NCBI GenBank assembly: GCA_964526785.1 | Contig: CAZGMJ010000094.1 | Span: forward strand, 1-15,134 | Direction: 5' to 3' | Source: CAZGMJ01 sp964526785 | Lineage (GTDB): Bacteria; Planctomycetota; Phycisphaerae; Sedimentisphaerales; Anaerobacaceae | DNA length: 15,134 nt | Shown here: positions 7,191 through 13,871 of the stretch, piece after piece | How the letters are laid out: each line of letters begins with the position of its first letter | How positions within the stretch are numbered: position 1 is the first letter of the stretch | The notes under the pieces: model-generated | What the model saw: only the letters and a program-made list of their open reading frames with translations | What the model was told of the DNA's origin: nothing | Database searches by the model: none | Made by a program: the position numbers and the translations under genes

Positions 7191-7443
7191 CTACAGGAAA
7201 TATATATCGGTTCAGCCCTCATCAAGGCACCGTAAGAACAATGCAATCGCATGGACCGATGCGCAGAAACAGGCCAATCCATGCAAACGCGGCATGTGGA
7301 GCGGCGAAATCGAAGAGGCATCGGACTATCGGATATGGGAGGTGATTAAGTGGGAATCGGCCGATCAAATGCGGCACCTCAAGGCCTTCGTGCTCTCGGA
7401 GGGGGATCGCTATCAGGAACACACCGGCGGGATTGGTTTATGA
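7177..7443 (+). pseudogene. Orphan reading frame, probable 3' remnant of an unidentified gene
   Basis: Frame 1 is open from 7177 to a TGA at 7441-7443 but lacks a convincing start; the first ATG, at 7294, would give only 49 residues without a ribosome site. From about 7243 the codons look like real coding sequence, mostly ending in G or C, with a charged, tryptophan-rich protein including DYRIWEVIKWESADQMRHL and a tail LSEGDRYQEHTGGIGL. I do not recognise the family. It abuts the integrase remnant, as if one recombination cut both genes. Its stop overlaps the end of a minus-strand remnant, giving a convergent arrangement. It could also be chance. Confidence 0.35.
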
Positions 7444-7632
7444 TCTATTTCCAGGGCGATTGCCCTCGCCGGAAGGAAATGCGGGCAGTTGGGCTCTGCC
7501 ATCGGCGCCGGCTGTGACTTTGCCGCCGCGAGCGTTTGACCAGTCATGCGTCCGCGGATTGAACCATTTCGCATCGTACACGGTACGCGGCCTCGCTCCG
7601 TCCAACTTTGCAGACAGCAGCGATCAACGACC
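7438..7632 (-). pseudogene. Possible degraded C-terminus of a secreted glycoside hydrolase
   Basis: On the minus strand between an upstream in-frame stop (about 7630-7632) and the stop at 7438-7440, the frame reads VYDAKWFNPRTHDWS followed by GKVTAGADGRAQLP. This resembles the C-terminal beta-sandwich segment seen in some secreted glycoside hydrolases (a WxDPRTG-like motif, then a short sheet and LPAPP). The expected ending, a hydrophobic ALEID-like strand, appears one frame over near 7450, and another fragment, AAYRVR, lies one frame over just upstream. That pattern fits a frameshifted remnant. There is no start and the N-terminal catalytic domain is absent. The match is from memory and short, so low confidence. 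Confidence 0.3.
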
Positions 7633-7680
7633 GACTGGGGACTCAAACTGATCCTGCGACCCGATAGATAACGCTCAACA

Positions 7681-9684
7681 TTATTCGATGAAGCTGACCT
7701 GGCCGTCTTTCGTTACGGTGCACGAGAATTCCTCGCCGCCGGCGCTGACTTTGAGCGTTCCGCCTCGCCAGTCCTGCTCGATGATAGCCGGATCGTTCTC
7801 GGTGGCCGGGCCGAACGTTACTCTCTGTTCGGGCGAGGTCCAATTGCGCCTGCGGCCGTCTCGCCAGATGCCTGTCTCTGCGAGCGTTTCGGCGAACTGC
7901 ACAGCCACCTCTCGCCCGCCGACGCCTTCGAGCCGAACGTAACCGTCGTCGAGCTGCTTCAAATCGGGAGCGATTCGCAGCGCTTTGGTGCGGAATTGTT
8001 CGAAACTGCCGTGCGTCTGATCTTCGCCGATTTCGATGGCAAAGCCGTACAGGCCCTCGCCGTTCGCGGTGGCCTTGACCACTTTGGAATGGGGCCAGCG
8101 CGGAGTATGCTGCTCTTTATCGAGTTTCCTGTTGTATTTCGTCTGCACCTGAACCAACCGTGTCAGTTCGTCATCCAAGCCGGCGATGTCGATGCCGATC
8201 GGCCAGACGGTCAGATACGTCTTCTCGCAGCGGACGAACATAATTCCCTCATCGACCGTGACGTCGGCCGATTTCGGGACCAGCCAGAGATAAGGATGCG
8301 GACTCGGTTCGCTGAGATAAATGGCTGCATTGCCGTTTTGCCCGACGCAACTGTGTTTGGCGATTATGTCCTTCTTGTACTTGGGCGATCCGAGGTGCAG
8401 CGGTTCGGCGAGCGGCCCGGCGATAATTGTCTCCCCACCGAGTTCGGAGGAGAAGACGAGAATCTTGAAGCCGTTAACGTCCGGATCCTGGGTCCCGCGG
8501 GCGAGCGTCCCGAACTGAAACGTGTTGCCGAAGTATTGGGTTTCCCAGTACTGCGGTTCCAGATCGAGCGGGTTGTCCCATGGTGCATATTTGGCCTTGC
8601 ACGCTATCAACTCGGCGCATCTGGAGAAGTTTCTGCGGGCCAGATGCACCACCGCGCGGGGCGGCCGGTATGCGCTTGTGATTACGTGCACCTCGTCGGA
8701 CTCGAACTCTTCCGGTCGAATCGGCGAATCGTCAAACCACATCCAGAGAATCGCCGGTGCACTGCCTCCGAACGGATACGGATGATTGTAGTCCCGGCGG
8801 GTCGGACCGTTGAAGCCGCCTCGCCAGTACTTCGTCGCGCCGGCCGCACACATCCAGTCCAGTGCCGCCTTGGCCAGCAGCCTGACCTCGCCGTCTTTCG
8901 CGAAATCGTATGCGTTGAGCAACGGAATGATCGAGTGGCCCAGGTAATTCTCCGATTCCCACTCGCCCATGCTGCCGTAATAGAGCGTCAGCACGTAATC
9001 GCGAAATCGCTGTTTGTACAGCAGTCGCGTGGCCTCGTTCTGGGTTTCCTCGGCCAGCAGATACACGGATGTCTCTCGCATCAGCTTGAGATTGTCGGTG
9101 CTGCGAACGTCCACCCACGAATTCTTGCCGTCCGGCCCCCAGACGCCCTCGCCCGTGTACGCGTAGTGTGGCTTTCGCAGCGGGTCGTCTTTGGTGAAGA
9201 TGGCGGCGGCGTCTTTCATGCGCCTGCGGTAGGCCGGGTCGAGGTAGTCGCCGAAGTAGAAGTACTTGCGCATCTGGTGCTTGAGCGTAAAGCAGGGAAA
9301 GTAGTCGATGCCGAGCGTGTGCTTGTTCCACTTTTCGGCCGCCGCGTCTTCGGACTGCAGAAACTTGAGACCCTCCTGCTTGTATCCCCCCAGAATCGAG
9401 AGCATCGCCCAGCCGTATGACCGCTTCTCGTTCTCGAACCACGTGTTGCCGTAGCCGCCCGAGTTGCTTGTCTCGCGAATCACGTAGTCGACCCGGTCCC
9501 GGAATGCCTCTTCCCATTCCTTCGGCCACGGTGCGTTGAGGAACCGCTTGTCCACAGGCAACGGCCGGGCGACGATTCTTCCCTTGGCATCCTCGAACCA
9601 TCGGTCTTCACCGTCTGCGACAACCGGCCGGCCGACGATGGACAACAGGCAAACAATCAAAACAACCTGCATACGTCTCGACAT
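7681..9684 (-). CDS. Large secreted protein, polysaccharide-lyase-like layout, uncharacterised
   Basis: The product has 667 residues from ATG 9684, which has AAAGGG about 9 bases upstream and is followed by a signal peptide: basic MSRRMQ, then VVLIVCLLSIVG, with cleavage near VVADG. The open frame extends 5' to 9840 but only through the intergenic terminator. The N-terminal half (about 40-330) is rich in helices and aromatic residues, with GGYGNTWFENEKRSYGWAM, GEWESENYLGHSIIPLLNAY and RRDYNHPYPFGGSAPAILW, suggesting an alpha/alpha toroid. The rest (about 340-667) looks like beta-sandwich. Toroid plus sandwich is the plan of heparinase and alginate-lyase type enzymes, but I cannot assign a PL family or name catalytic residues with confidence. 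Tyr, His, Asn and Arg cluster in the toroid motifs. It lies just downstream of the oxidoreductase gene, from which a terminator separates it. Likely periplasmic or extracellular. Confidence 0.8.
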   Translation of the reverse strand: MSRRMQVVLIVCLLSIVGRPVVADGEDRWFEDAKGRIVARPLPVDKRFLNAPWPKEWEEAFRDRVDYVIRETSNSGGYGNTWFENEKRSYGWAMLSILGGYKQEGLKFLQSEDAAAEKWNKHTLGIDYFPCFTLKHQMRKYFYFGDYLDPAYRRRMKDAAAIFTKDDPLRKPHYAYTGEGVWGPDGKNSWVDVRSTDNLKLMRETSVYLLAEETQNEATRLLYKQRFRDYVLTLYYGSMGEWESENYLGHSIIPLLNAYDFAKDGEVRLLAKAALDWMCAAGATKYWRGGFNGPTRRDYNHPYPFGGSAPAILWMWFDDSPIRPEEFESDEVHVITSAYRPPRAVVHLARRNFSRCAELIACKAKYAPWDNPLDLEPQYWETQYFGNTFQFGTLARGTQDPDVNGFKILVFSSELGGETIIAGPLAEPLHLGSPKYKKDIIAKHSCVGQNGNAAIYLSEPSPHPYLWLVPKSADVTVDEGIMFVRCEKTYLTVWPIGIDIAGLDDELTRLVQVQTKYNRKLDKEQHTPRWPHSKVVKATANGEGLYGFAIEIGEDQTHGSFEQFRTKALRIAPDLKQLDDGYVRLEGVGGREVAVQFAETLAETGIWRDGRRRNWTSPEQRVTFGPATENDPAIIEQDWRGGTLKVSAGGEEFSCTVTKDGQVSFIE

Positions 9685-9714
9685 GAAATTACCCTTTCGA
9701 TTCAGGGGCAAAAA

Positions 9715-9743
9715 GAAGGCACGAGCCGCTTGCCCGTGCCTTC
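9715..9743 (-). terminator. Intrinsic terminator of the oxidoreductase gene
   Basis: A perfect 9-bp stem, GAAGGCACG (9715-9723) with CGTGCCTTC (9735-9743), encloses an 11-base loop. Read on the minus strand it is followed by TTTTT (9714-9710 region), which makes a classical intrinsic terminator. It lies 27 bases after the oxidoreductase stop and 31 bases before the next start, so the lyase-like gene depends on read-through or its own promoter. Confidence 0.85.
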
Positions 9744-9769
9744 GAATCATCTGCAAAACTAAGTTGTGC

Positions 9770-11239
9770 TCAGACATTCTCGCGTACGACGAACGGCTCG
9801 CGGTACGAGCACGTGACGTACTTGTTCGCCTTCTCCGCATGCGGACCGACGAATTTCTCGGCCTTGCGGTCGTACGTCAGTTCCGGCCCAAGCACGAACG
9901 GCTCTTTGGACAGATCGACCTTGTTGCCTTCGAGTTGCTCGAGCATGTCGTTGAGTGTGTTGACGGCGTCTTCGTGCGACTTCATAGTCTCCCGGACCTC
10001 GTCCACGTTGGACTCGCTGCCCGCCCGCCACGCGACGTTCGCCTGGTGACAGACCACGGTGCTGTAGTGTCCCTCAATAATCTCAGCCGCCAGGTCCTGC
10101 TTCCTGCGGGTGCGCATGCACTCGATGAAGTTCTCGGCGTGACCTCTGCCGCCGTTGCCCTTGTACTGATGGACGCTCTTACCGTCGTGATCGTATGCCC
10201 GGCCGCCGCCTCGCGAGATCCTTATGTAGGCGTCTTCGCACTGGATGTGGTTGCCGCCGCGGGAGCCAAGGTAGACTGCTCCGCCGCCACGACCCTTTCG
10301 CTCGGGATCGGGCAGATTGCGAATGTCGATCACAACAGGCGTGCCGTCATAATAGCACAGCGCAAAGTGCATGTTGGGCGTCTCGCCGTTGTCGTCCCAG
10401 GCGAAGCGATTGCCTGCGGCGACGATCTTATCCGGCACATTGTCCCAGCCCATGATATGGCGCATGTCGTCGAGGTAGTGCACGCCCCAGTTGGCCATCT
10501 CGCCGTCGCCCCAGTTCCATTGCCAGTGCCAGTCGTAGTGGAACGATTTTCTCATTACCGGCGTCATCGGGGCCGGACCCGCCCAGAGATTGTAGTCGAT
10601 ATGATCGGGAACCGGCTGTGGCGAGGTTACCTTTCCAATCGAGCCGCGTGCGCCGAGCTTGGAGCAGTGAATCCACTTGACCTTGCCCCATCGGCCGGCC
10701 TTTATGTCGCGGGCGGCTTCCTGTGTAGCCGGGCACGAACGCTGCTGCGTTCCCGCCTGGACGATCCTGTTGTACTTGCGGGCGGCCTCGACCATCTTCC
10801 GGCCTTCCCAGATCGAGTGGCTGACGGGCTTCTCGACGTAAACGTCCTTGCCGGCCTGGCAGCCATAGATTGTCATCAGCGAATGCCAGTGGTTCGGCGT
10901 GGCGATAACCAGTGCGTCGATATCCTTGCGATCCAGCAGCCTGCGGACGTCCTTGTAGCCCATTACCTCGACGCCATGTTTGTCCTTGTGGCCCTTGACG
11001 CGGCTGGCCAGCACGTTCTCGTCGGGATCGCACAGCGCCACGACGTCGACGCCTTTGATACCCTGGAAGTTGTTCATGTGCCCGCCGCCTCGGCCGCGAA
11101 TGCCGGCCACACCGACGCGGATCGTATCGTTGGCCCCGCGCACTCTCGATACAACGCTCGGCGCCGAAATCGCCAAATATGAACCCGCCGTTGCGGCAAG
11201 ACCGTTCTTGAGGAAGTTTCTACGACTGATCTGACTCAT
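9770..11239 (-). CDS. Gfo/Idh/MocA family oxidoreductase, Tat-exported
   Basis: From ATG 11239 the protein has 489 residues. AAAGGA lies about 9 bases upstream, and the start is followed at once by the Tat motif SRRNFLKNG (5-13) and a hydrophobic stretch ending near SAPSVVS. The Rossmann domain begins at IRVGVAGIRGRGGGHM (40-55). VEKPVS (135-140) holds the family's EKP motif with catalytic Lys137. WNWGDGEMANWGVHYLDDM is the family's substrate-pocket segment, followed by the usual beta-sheet domain. Such enzymes oxidise or reduce sugars with tightly bound NAD(P); many planctomycetes have dozens, often next to sulfatases and lyases. The substrate is not determinable here. The gene heads a minus-strand pair with the lyase-like gene but ends in its own strong terminator. 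A candidate promoter lies about 100 bases upstream. Confidence 0.93.
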   Translation of the reverse strand: MSQISRRNFLKNGLAATAGSYLAISAPSVVSRVRGANDTIRVGVAGIRGRGGGHMNNFQGIKGVDVVALCDPDENVLASRVKGHKDKHGVEVMGYKDVRRLLDRKDIDALVIATPNHWHSLMTIYGCQAGKDVYVEKPVSHSIWEGRKMVEAARKYNRIVQAGTQQRSCPATQEAARDIKAGRWGKVKWIHCSKLGARGSIGKVTSPQPVPDHIDYNLWAGPAPMTPVMRKSFHYDWHWQWNWGDGEMANWGVHYLDDMRHIMGWDNVPDKIVAAGNRFAWDDNGETPNMHFALCYYDGTPVVIDIRNLPDPERKGRGGGAVYLGSRGGNHIQCEDAYIRISRGGGRAYDHDGKSVHQYKGNGGRGHAENFIECMRTRRKQDLAAEIIEGHYSTVVCHQANVAWRAGSESNVDEVRETMKSHEDAVNTLNDMLEQLEGNKVDLSKEPFVLGPELTYDRKAEKFVGPHAEKANKYVTCSYREPFVVRENV

Positions 11240-11344
11240 AATTCCATCCTTTACTGAAAAGAAGAGCAATTCCTGGATCTGTCTGCGAATGCTTGAGGCC
11301 GGACCGCCGTAAAAGACGACCCGCCCAGACACCATATCCGGACC

Positions 11345-11372
11345 ATTCTACCGAATATCGCGTCCGTGTTAA
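11345..11372 (-). promoter_or_regulatory. Candidate sigma70-type promoter for the oxidoreductase
   Basis: On the minus strand, TTAACA (11372-11367) and TAGAAT (11350-11345) each match consensus at 5 of 6 positions and are 16 bases apart. Transcription would start near 11338, leaving an untranslated leader of about 100 bases before ATG 11239. Confidence 0.5.
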
Positions 11373-11962
11373 CCCATTTTTTCATTAGTAAAGACGGCCA
11401 AAGCGCGCAAAATCACATGGTTATCGTGCGTTTTTTGCGGTTTTTTCTCTCTCCCCGGACATTTGCCGCGAAGACTTAACACAATGGCAATGCAGGTGTA
11501 AGTGCTTTATATGTAAAAGGTTAAGGCATTATTGTTGCCGCTTCCTGGTCAGGCCGTCCCGGCGGTGACAATTCGGACTTGCCGTCACGAATTGACGTCT
11601 GGTACAATAATACCGGCATAATTGGCTTCACGGCATATATGAGTCGGCATGACATCTGCACAAGCCAAAATGGTGTGCGCCGCCTGTGGGCGGTGCAAGG
11701 AGAAGGTTGCGGTGAAGACGGCACGCAGTCCTGAAGCGTGGATATTTCTTTGTCATGGTTTGCGCCCAATTTCTGCGCGTTGTGAACCCTTCGGCAGAGA
11801 TTTTGACGTCCCGAACTGCATGTAAAAGACTCGCCACGGCCTCCTGTGCAGGACCGCCGGCCCATTGCCCGGCATTGTGACGGGACGCGGCGGAATGTTA
11901 GGCCGCGATTGACAATCGGCAGAGTATTGGTGTGTTGGTGGTTCTTTGGAAAGGAGGGCCTT
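11373..11962. other. 590-base divergent intergenic region, mostly without recognised content
   Basis: This lies between the minus-strand oxidoreductase promoter and the plus-strand secreted protein. It holds two T6GCG-like tracts near 11430-11446, an 8-bp hairpin at 11677-11696 (arms GCGCCGCC and GGCGGTGC, loop TGTG, one G-U pair), a short Cys-rich reading frame listed separately, and a TTGACA at 11909-11914 without a good -10. No known riboswitch or RNA family was recognised. Confidence 0.4.
11649..11825 (+). CDS. Possible small Cys-rich protein (58 residues)
   Basis: An ATG-to-TAA frame of 58 codons encodes VCAACGRCKEKV near its N-terminus, a CxxCxxC arrangement, plus further cysteines (FLCHG, ARCEPFG and the C-terminal NCM). 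Such spacing could bind zinc or a metal cluster. No good ribosome site precedes the ATG (only GAG 8 bases upstream), and a TGA lies in frame just before it, so nothing longer is possible. The strong hairpin at 11677-11696 lies within it, so the region could instead encode a structured leader RNA. I recognise no family. Treat as a candidate only. Confidence 0.22.
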   Translation: MTSAQAKMVCAACGRCKEKVAVKTARSPEAWIFLCHGLRPISARCEPFGRDFDVPNCM

Positions 11963-13681
11963 ATGGCTGTACAGAAGAAGATGTGGGTTGTCGGATGTGT
12001 GATGGCGGCGTTGCTTTTGATCGGGCCGGCCCAGGCAAACTGGATGGAGACTTTCGACGGAGACCAGCCCGACCTGAACTGGATGTGGGGCTGCTATCCG
12101 GATATCACAAAGACATTCACCCAGACGATCAAGACCGTGCCCGGGACGGACAACAAGTACATAAGCGTCGACGAGACAACTATGTACGACACCGACGCGG
12201 GCAGTTACGGATCTGCCTTCGGCATGGGTTTCGGATCCGATGAGGACTTTGCAGACGTGCGGATTGGAGCGGTGGTCAACGTTGTCGGAGACGCCAGCAG
12301 AAACTACTGCGGATTGGCCGCAAGATCAGCCTATTTCATCGATACCGACGGCAAGACGACCGGTGCTCCGGGAATGGTTGCTACCGAGGCGTATGTACTG
12401 CATGTCAACTGGGAAGGTGGTCCCGCCAATCTGACAATGGATCTCGAAAAGATCGTCATGATGCAGAACATCATGGATGAAGATATCGGCGTGGCCGTTC
12501 CCGGCCTGGGGCACGATCGCAGCTATTACGCCGAGCTGGACGTCGTTGGTTCGGACCCGACGTATGTAACGGGCAGCCTCTACGAGTACAAGGGCGGTCC
12601 GCTGGTGGCTCGAACGCCCGTGCTTGTCGATACCGGCGGCAACGACTGGTGGGAGGAAACGGCCGGCGCCGACGCTCCCTTTACCGATGGCAAGAGCGCC
12701 GTCTTCGGACAGAACGAAAACGCCAGCCCGGTCGGCTATCATGTGACATTCGATGACGTATTCTCCGTTTCCGACGGCCCGGCCGCCGTGAATCCAGACC
12801 CCGCAATCGGCGCCACAGGCGTTTCCCGCAATGTTACATTGAGCTGGAAGGAAGCGGCCTTCGCAACGGGACGCCGGCTCTGGCTCGGCAAAGCGGGCGA
12901 AATGGAACTCGTCGACCCGGCGCCGACGGGAACGACGTACAACGCCGGACCGCTCGAACTGGGACAGACGTATCACTGGCGCGTCGATCAGATCGGCCCG
13001 GCGGGCACCGTCACGGGACACACGTGGAGCTTTACCGTCGCTCCGTGCGCGATCGTGGACAACTTCGAATCGTATGCGGACGATGCCGCGATTCAGACCG
13101 CCTGGCCGCATAACATCCCGGGCTGGAATTACATGTTCGTGGAGACCGGCAAAGTCAACTCGGGCGAAAAGGCGCTGCGATACGAATACCAGAACCAGGC
13201 CGATCCATTCTATACGATCGCGACCAAAACGCTGCCGAGCGCCCGGAACTGGGAGTCCTTCGCTGCACTTTCGATGATGTTCCGGGGCGAGGACGACAAT
13301 TACGACCAGCCGCTGTTCGTGGAACTCGAAGACAGCCTCGGCCACAAGTACAGAGTTCAGCATGAGCATCTGTATGCCTGCCAGAGCGAATCGTGGATCG
13401 AATGGAGCATCGACCTGCAGCAGTTCGCGGATAATGGCGTGAACATGGCGGCGGTGTACAAAATCTCGATCGGGACCGGCAGCGGCACGAACTCCGGCCA
13501 GCCCGCCGATGACGTCGATACGATCTACATCGATGACCTGCGGGTGTGCCCCGCTCGGTGCTTCAATGTCGACGGCATGGATCTGCGCGGCGACGCCAAT
13601 GGCGACTGTGTCGTTGATTTCCAGGACTTCACGATTATGGCGGGCGCCTGGCTCGGCGACGGGCTCTCGGCCACGCCATAG
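11963..13681 (+). CDS. Secreted multidomain protein with Fn3-like and jelly-roll-like regions and a dockerin-like C-terminus
   Basis: ATG 11963 follows a textbook AAGGAGG (11951-11957) and gives 572 residues; the open frame extends further 5' without support. A signal peptide (1-25) ends in AQA before NWMETFDG. Residues about 26-265 form a beta-rich domain, perhaps a concanavalin/LamG-like fold. About 271-356 look Fn3-like (NPDPAIGATGVSRNVTLSW, then TYHWRVDQI). About 360-535 open with VDNFESYADD and look like a carbohydrate-binding jelly roll with YIDDLRV at the end. The last 32 residues, GDANGDCVVDFQDFTIMAG, give a single dockerin-like calcium loop. This layout is common in Phycisphaerae secretomes, sometimes with PEP-CTERM, which is absent here. 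No catalytic domain is evident; a glycan-binding or surface role is inferred. An intrinsic terminator follows. Confidence 0.88.
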   Translation: MAVQKKMWVVGCVMAALLLIGPAQANWMETFDGDQPDLNWMWGCYPDITKTFTQTIKTVPGTDNKYISVDETTMYDTDAGSYGSAFGMGFGSDEDFADVRIGAVVNVVGDASRNYCGLAARSAYFIDTDGKTTGAPGMVATEAYVLHVNWEGGPANLTMDLEKIVMMQNIMDEDIGVAVPGLGHDRSYYAELDVVGSDPTYVTGSLYEYKGGPLVARTPVLVDTGGNDWWEETAGADAPFTDGKSAVFGQNENASPVGYHVTFDDVFSVSDGPAAVNPDPAIGATGVSRNVTLSWKEAAFATGRRLWLGKAGEMELVDPAPTGTTYNAGPLELGQTYHWRVDQIGPAGTVTGHTWSFTVAPCAIVDNFESYADDAAIQTAWPHNIPGWNYMFVETGKVNSGEKALRYEYQNQADPFYTIATKTLPSARNWESFAALSMMFRGEDDNYDQPLFVELEDSLGHKYRVQHEHLYACQSESWIEWSIDLQQFADNGVNMAAVYKISIGTGSGTNSGQPADDVDTIYIDDLRVCPARCFNVDGMDLRGDANGDCVVDFQDFTIMAGAWLGDGLSATP

Positions 13682-13700
13682 AACATTACTTACCCGTATC

Positions 13701-13736
13701 AGGCACGGCGCGAGAGCATCGGCCGTGCCTTTTTTT
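13701..13736 (+). terminator. Intrinsic terminator of the dockerin-like protein gene
   Basis: AGGCACGGC (13701-13709) pairs perfectly with GCCGTGCCT (13722-13730) around a 12-base loop, followed by an unbroken T-run to 13736. It begins 20 bases after the stop. Its stem core GGCACG/CGTGCC is the same as in the terminator at 9715-9743. Confidence 0.9.
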
Positions 13737-13871
13737 ATTTGGATGGCGCGGTACCGCACGCGATAATGCACAATGCTCCGCCGTTCTGTGCCGCAACGAA
13801 TCGTATCGGTACGGAACCGGCTCTGCATTCGAAAACAAGTGTCACCGAACCGGTTGATGGAGAATCGTACT

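Noticed and set aside
6578..7321. A continuous minus-strand frame of 247 codons through the tRNA
   Set aside because: Only the part from about 6888 to 7190 resembles an integrase. The stretch SRPAGLEPATYGLE is the antisense translation of the tRNA, a well-known artefact, and the rest has no likeness to any protein.
6880..7680. Second copy of the tRNA 3' end as an attachment repeat
   Set aside because: I looked for a repeat of GGTTCGAGTCCTGCC and found none in the window; it may lie outside.
7996..11182. Long + strand open frames (7996-9420, 9536-11182)
   Set aside because: They lie antisense to two well-supported minus-strand genes, lack ribosome sites and give Arg- and Val-rich translations typical of GC-rich shadow frames.
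11521..11865. Minus-strand frame of 114 codons in the divergent spacer
   Set aside because: No ribosome site, low-complexity basic and proline-rich translation, no recognisable motif.
11909..11914. TTGACA as -35 of a promoter for the secreted protein
   Set aside because: No acceptable -10 occurs at 16-18 bases; TTGACG at 11592-11597 also lacks one at normal spacing.
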